A stretch of 29,346 nucleotides of DNA from a virus. Positions within the stretch are counted from its first letter, which is position 1. Every line of letters begins with the position of its first letter. The stretch covers positions 1-29,346 of the IMG/VR virus record IMGVR_UViG_3300044712_002507, one strand, 5' to 3'. A program made the position numbers and the translations under genes. This document shows, one piece after another, positions 28,308-29,346 of this stretch. The notes beneath the pieces were generated by a model that searched no databases, was not told where the DNA came from, and saw nothing but the letters and a program-made list of their open reading frames with translations.

Positions 28308-28353
28308 ATTATACTGCCCGAACATGAGAATAGCGTGAGAATAACATGAGAGT
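28308..28353 (-). promoter_or_regulatory. Repeat promoter P15
   Basis: TATAAT at 28308-28313 with repeats at 28323-28329, 28334-28340 (TCTCACG) and 28345-28351. Near-copy of P14. Drives the genes at 27976, 27793, 27110 and probably 26800. Confidence 0.88.
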
Positions 28354-28824
28354 TCAGCGAATCTGGAACATCCTTTTCAAGCCGGCCAAACAGCTGCTGT
28401 GAATGATGAATTTGTCGCCGGGTTTATTAGAGCTAAATTGGATATCTATGCGCAAATCGGCACCGATCTTACGGCATACAAAGCAAGGGCTCAACGGGCG
28501 CAGGATTTTACGGTAGAAGCTAATTCGGGGATACTTCCGCACAACTGCTTCACCCGGGACCACGTTCTCGCCAGGAACACACTCAACCACTTTGACGGAA
28601 ACCAGGCCACTATGCCCGTAACGCTTGCCTTGGTGTTTCAAAAGCGCCGCAGCTTTGTCAGCATATTCACGGGAACCGTAAACCGCGCCCCAACGCATCC
28701 AGCCGCGGCCATCGCCTAATTTGCTGTCGTCCGGTTCCCGTGCAACGACCACGTAAGTGACCGAACGGGGGTGAATGAATTTTTCTTGTTTGTGATCGGG
28801 GAATATCAAGGTAAACGTAGGCAT
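28354..28824 (-). CDS. Hypothetical protein with four Cys (156 aa)
   Basis: The N-terminal part reads MPTFTLIFPDHKQEKFIHPR, then WMRWGAVYGSREYADKAAALL. A Cys-rich C-terminal part has SPCFVCRKIG, then FIIHSSCLAGLKRM; the CxxC with a later H-x3-C could bind zinc. AGG is the only ribosome-site hint. A 6-bp hairpin (28836-28855) lies in the gap above the start. The gene has no repeat promoter inside the window and is probably read together with the gene upstream. Confidence 0.65.
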   Translation of the reverse strand: MPTFTLIFPDHKQEKFIHPRSVTYVVVAREPDDSKLGDGRGWMRWGAVYGSREYADKAAALLKHQGKRYGHSGLVSVKVVECVPGENVVPGEAVVRKYPRISFYRKILRPLSPCFVCRKIGADLRIDIQFSSNKPGDKFIIHSSCLAGLKRMFQIR

Positions 28825-28870
28825 GAGACCTGTGGGGCGGTTGACCTACACCGCCAGGCCGAGCTGTGGT

Positions 28871-29346
28871 TTAGCGCCGACTACCGCGTGCGCGCACAAC
28901 GTTCATGGCATCGCCATGGGAATCATACTCAATCTTTTGACCACGGGCCTCTTGACGGGCTTCCGCGCGCCGGATGGCGGCATCCCAAATGTTGCTTTCA
29001 ACGGGCGCGGGAGTAGGAGTGGGGGTCGGGGCAGGAATTTCAGCGCGGGATCGGAAGGTATTCGCGGCTGTGGTTTCGGTTGAAACCGTGGACAATTGGC
29101 GGCTACGCCAGGAGAACTCTTTTTGCCGTTCTAAGGCCTGGACATCTTGCTTGGTTTGCTGAACTTGGGCCTGGGTGGGCTTGACCACTTTTACCGAGAA
29201 GGCAAAGCGGAGCAAATTGACCACCAAAATGACGACCAAAATGAGGACCAAGATAATCATGCCTAAACCGAGGGCCTGATTGACGATATCCTCCGCGGCC
29301 GCTTTGGCAGCTTCACACGGGGGGCAAACTAGGAGGTTGATGGTGT
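28871..29346 (-). CDS. Membrane protein with Pro/Thr linker, probably cut by the window edge
   Basis: The frame stays open to the window end with a plausible sequence (NLLVCPPCEAAKAAAEDIV) above the first ATG at 29260, and that ATG has no ribosome site, so the gene probably starts outside. Alternatively it starts at 29260 (129 residues). A membrane segment, MIILVLILVVILVVNLLRF, is followed by a helical stretch (QAQVQQTKQDVQALERQ), a Pro/Thr linker of PTPTPTP type, and a basic C-terminal part. The CPPC pair before the membrane helix is notable. No family recognised. Confidence 0.6.
   Translation of the reverse strand, partial: TINLLVCPPCEAAKAAAEDIVNQALGLGMIILVLILVVILVVNLLRFAFSVKVVKPTQAQVQQTKQDVQALERQKEFSWRSRQLSTVSTETTAANTFRSRAEIPAPTPTPTPAPVESNIWDAAIRRAEARQEARGQKIEYDSHGDAMNVVRARGSRR

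Overview
The window looks like the junction between the late (lysis) end and the early (replication and DNA-modification) arm of a tailed double-stranded DNA phage, or a prophage of that type. The evidence is a GH25-like endolysin with holin-like genes on the plus strand. Facing it are about 25 kb of tightly packed minus-strand genes: a UDG-PolA fusion, a primase-helicase, an SNF2-type helicase, a Sak4-like ATPase, a Cas4-like nuclease, a DUF669-like ssDNA-binding protein and many tiny proteins. No capsid, tail or terminase gene, no tRNA, no rRNA and no CRISPR array was found. A bacterial host is clear from the Shine-Dalgarno sites and TATAAT boxes. A Thr/Ala/Pro-rich lipoprotein with TPTATPE-type linkers resembles surface proteins common in Chloroflexota, so a Chloroflexota host is a reasonable but unproven guess.

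Layout. Positions 1-2974 (+) hold the end of an unknown membrane-anchored protein, a GH25-like lysin with an FN3 domain, and four small membrane proteins (holin and holin-like genes). A hairpin at 3023-3069 separates this from everything to the right, which reads on the minus strand towards it. Positions 3075-10128 hold a GNAT enzyme, an HTH-amidoligase fusion, zinc-ribbon proteins, small unknown proteins, a lipoprotein and a four-TM protein. Positions 10054-14927 form one operon: queC, a DUF6378-like gene, folE, a DpdA-like transglycosylase, UDG-PolA and a 24-residue membrane peptide. Positions 15001-20270 form a replication and recombination operon: Cas4-like nuclease, deoxyribosyltransferase-like protein, Sak4-like ATPase, ssDNA-binding protein and primase-helicase. 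Positions 20343-24378 hold an SNF2 helicase unit and a queD-queE unit. Positions 24762-29346 are small accessory genes.

How it fits together. FolE, QueD, QueE and QueC make preQ0 from GTP, and a TGT-like DpdA homologue sits beside them, so the phage probably puts a 7-deazaguanine (most simply preQ0) into its own DNA as protection from restriction. No QueF, GAT-QueC or other tailoring enzyme is visible here.

The most striking feature is regulatory. Fifteen minus-strand promoters share one architecture: a TATAAT -10 box and, exactly 9 bp upstream, two to four copies of a TCTCATG element repeated every 11 bp, in place of a -35 box. Geometry and sequence resemble a Pho box (7-bp direct repeats with 4-bp spacers ending 10 bp above the -10), so nearly the whole early arm looks like a regulon of one PhoB/OmpR-type activator, from the host or encoded outside the window. 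The promoters feeding the replication and modification operons carry the most degenerate boxes. Three structured inverted-repeat elements, two identical GC hairpins and a cluster of unannotated tiny membrane proteins are further points of interest.
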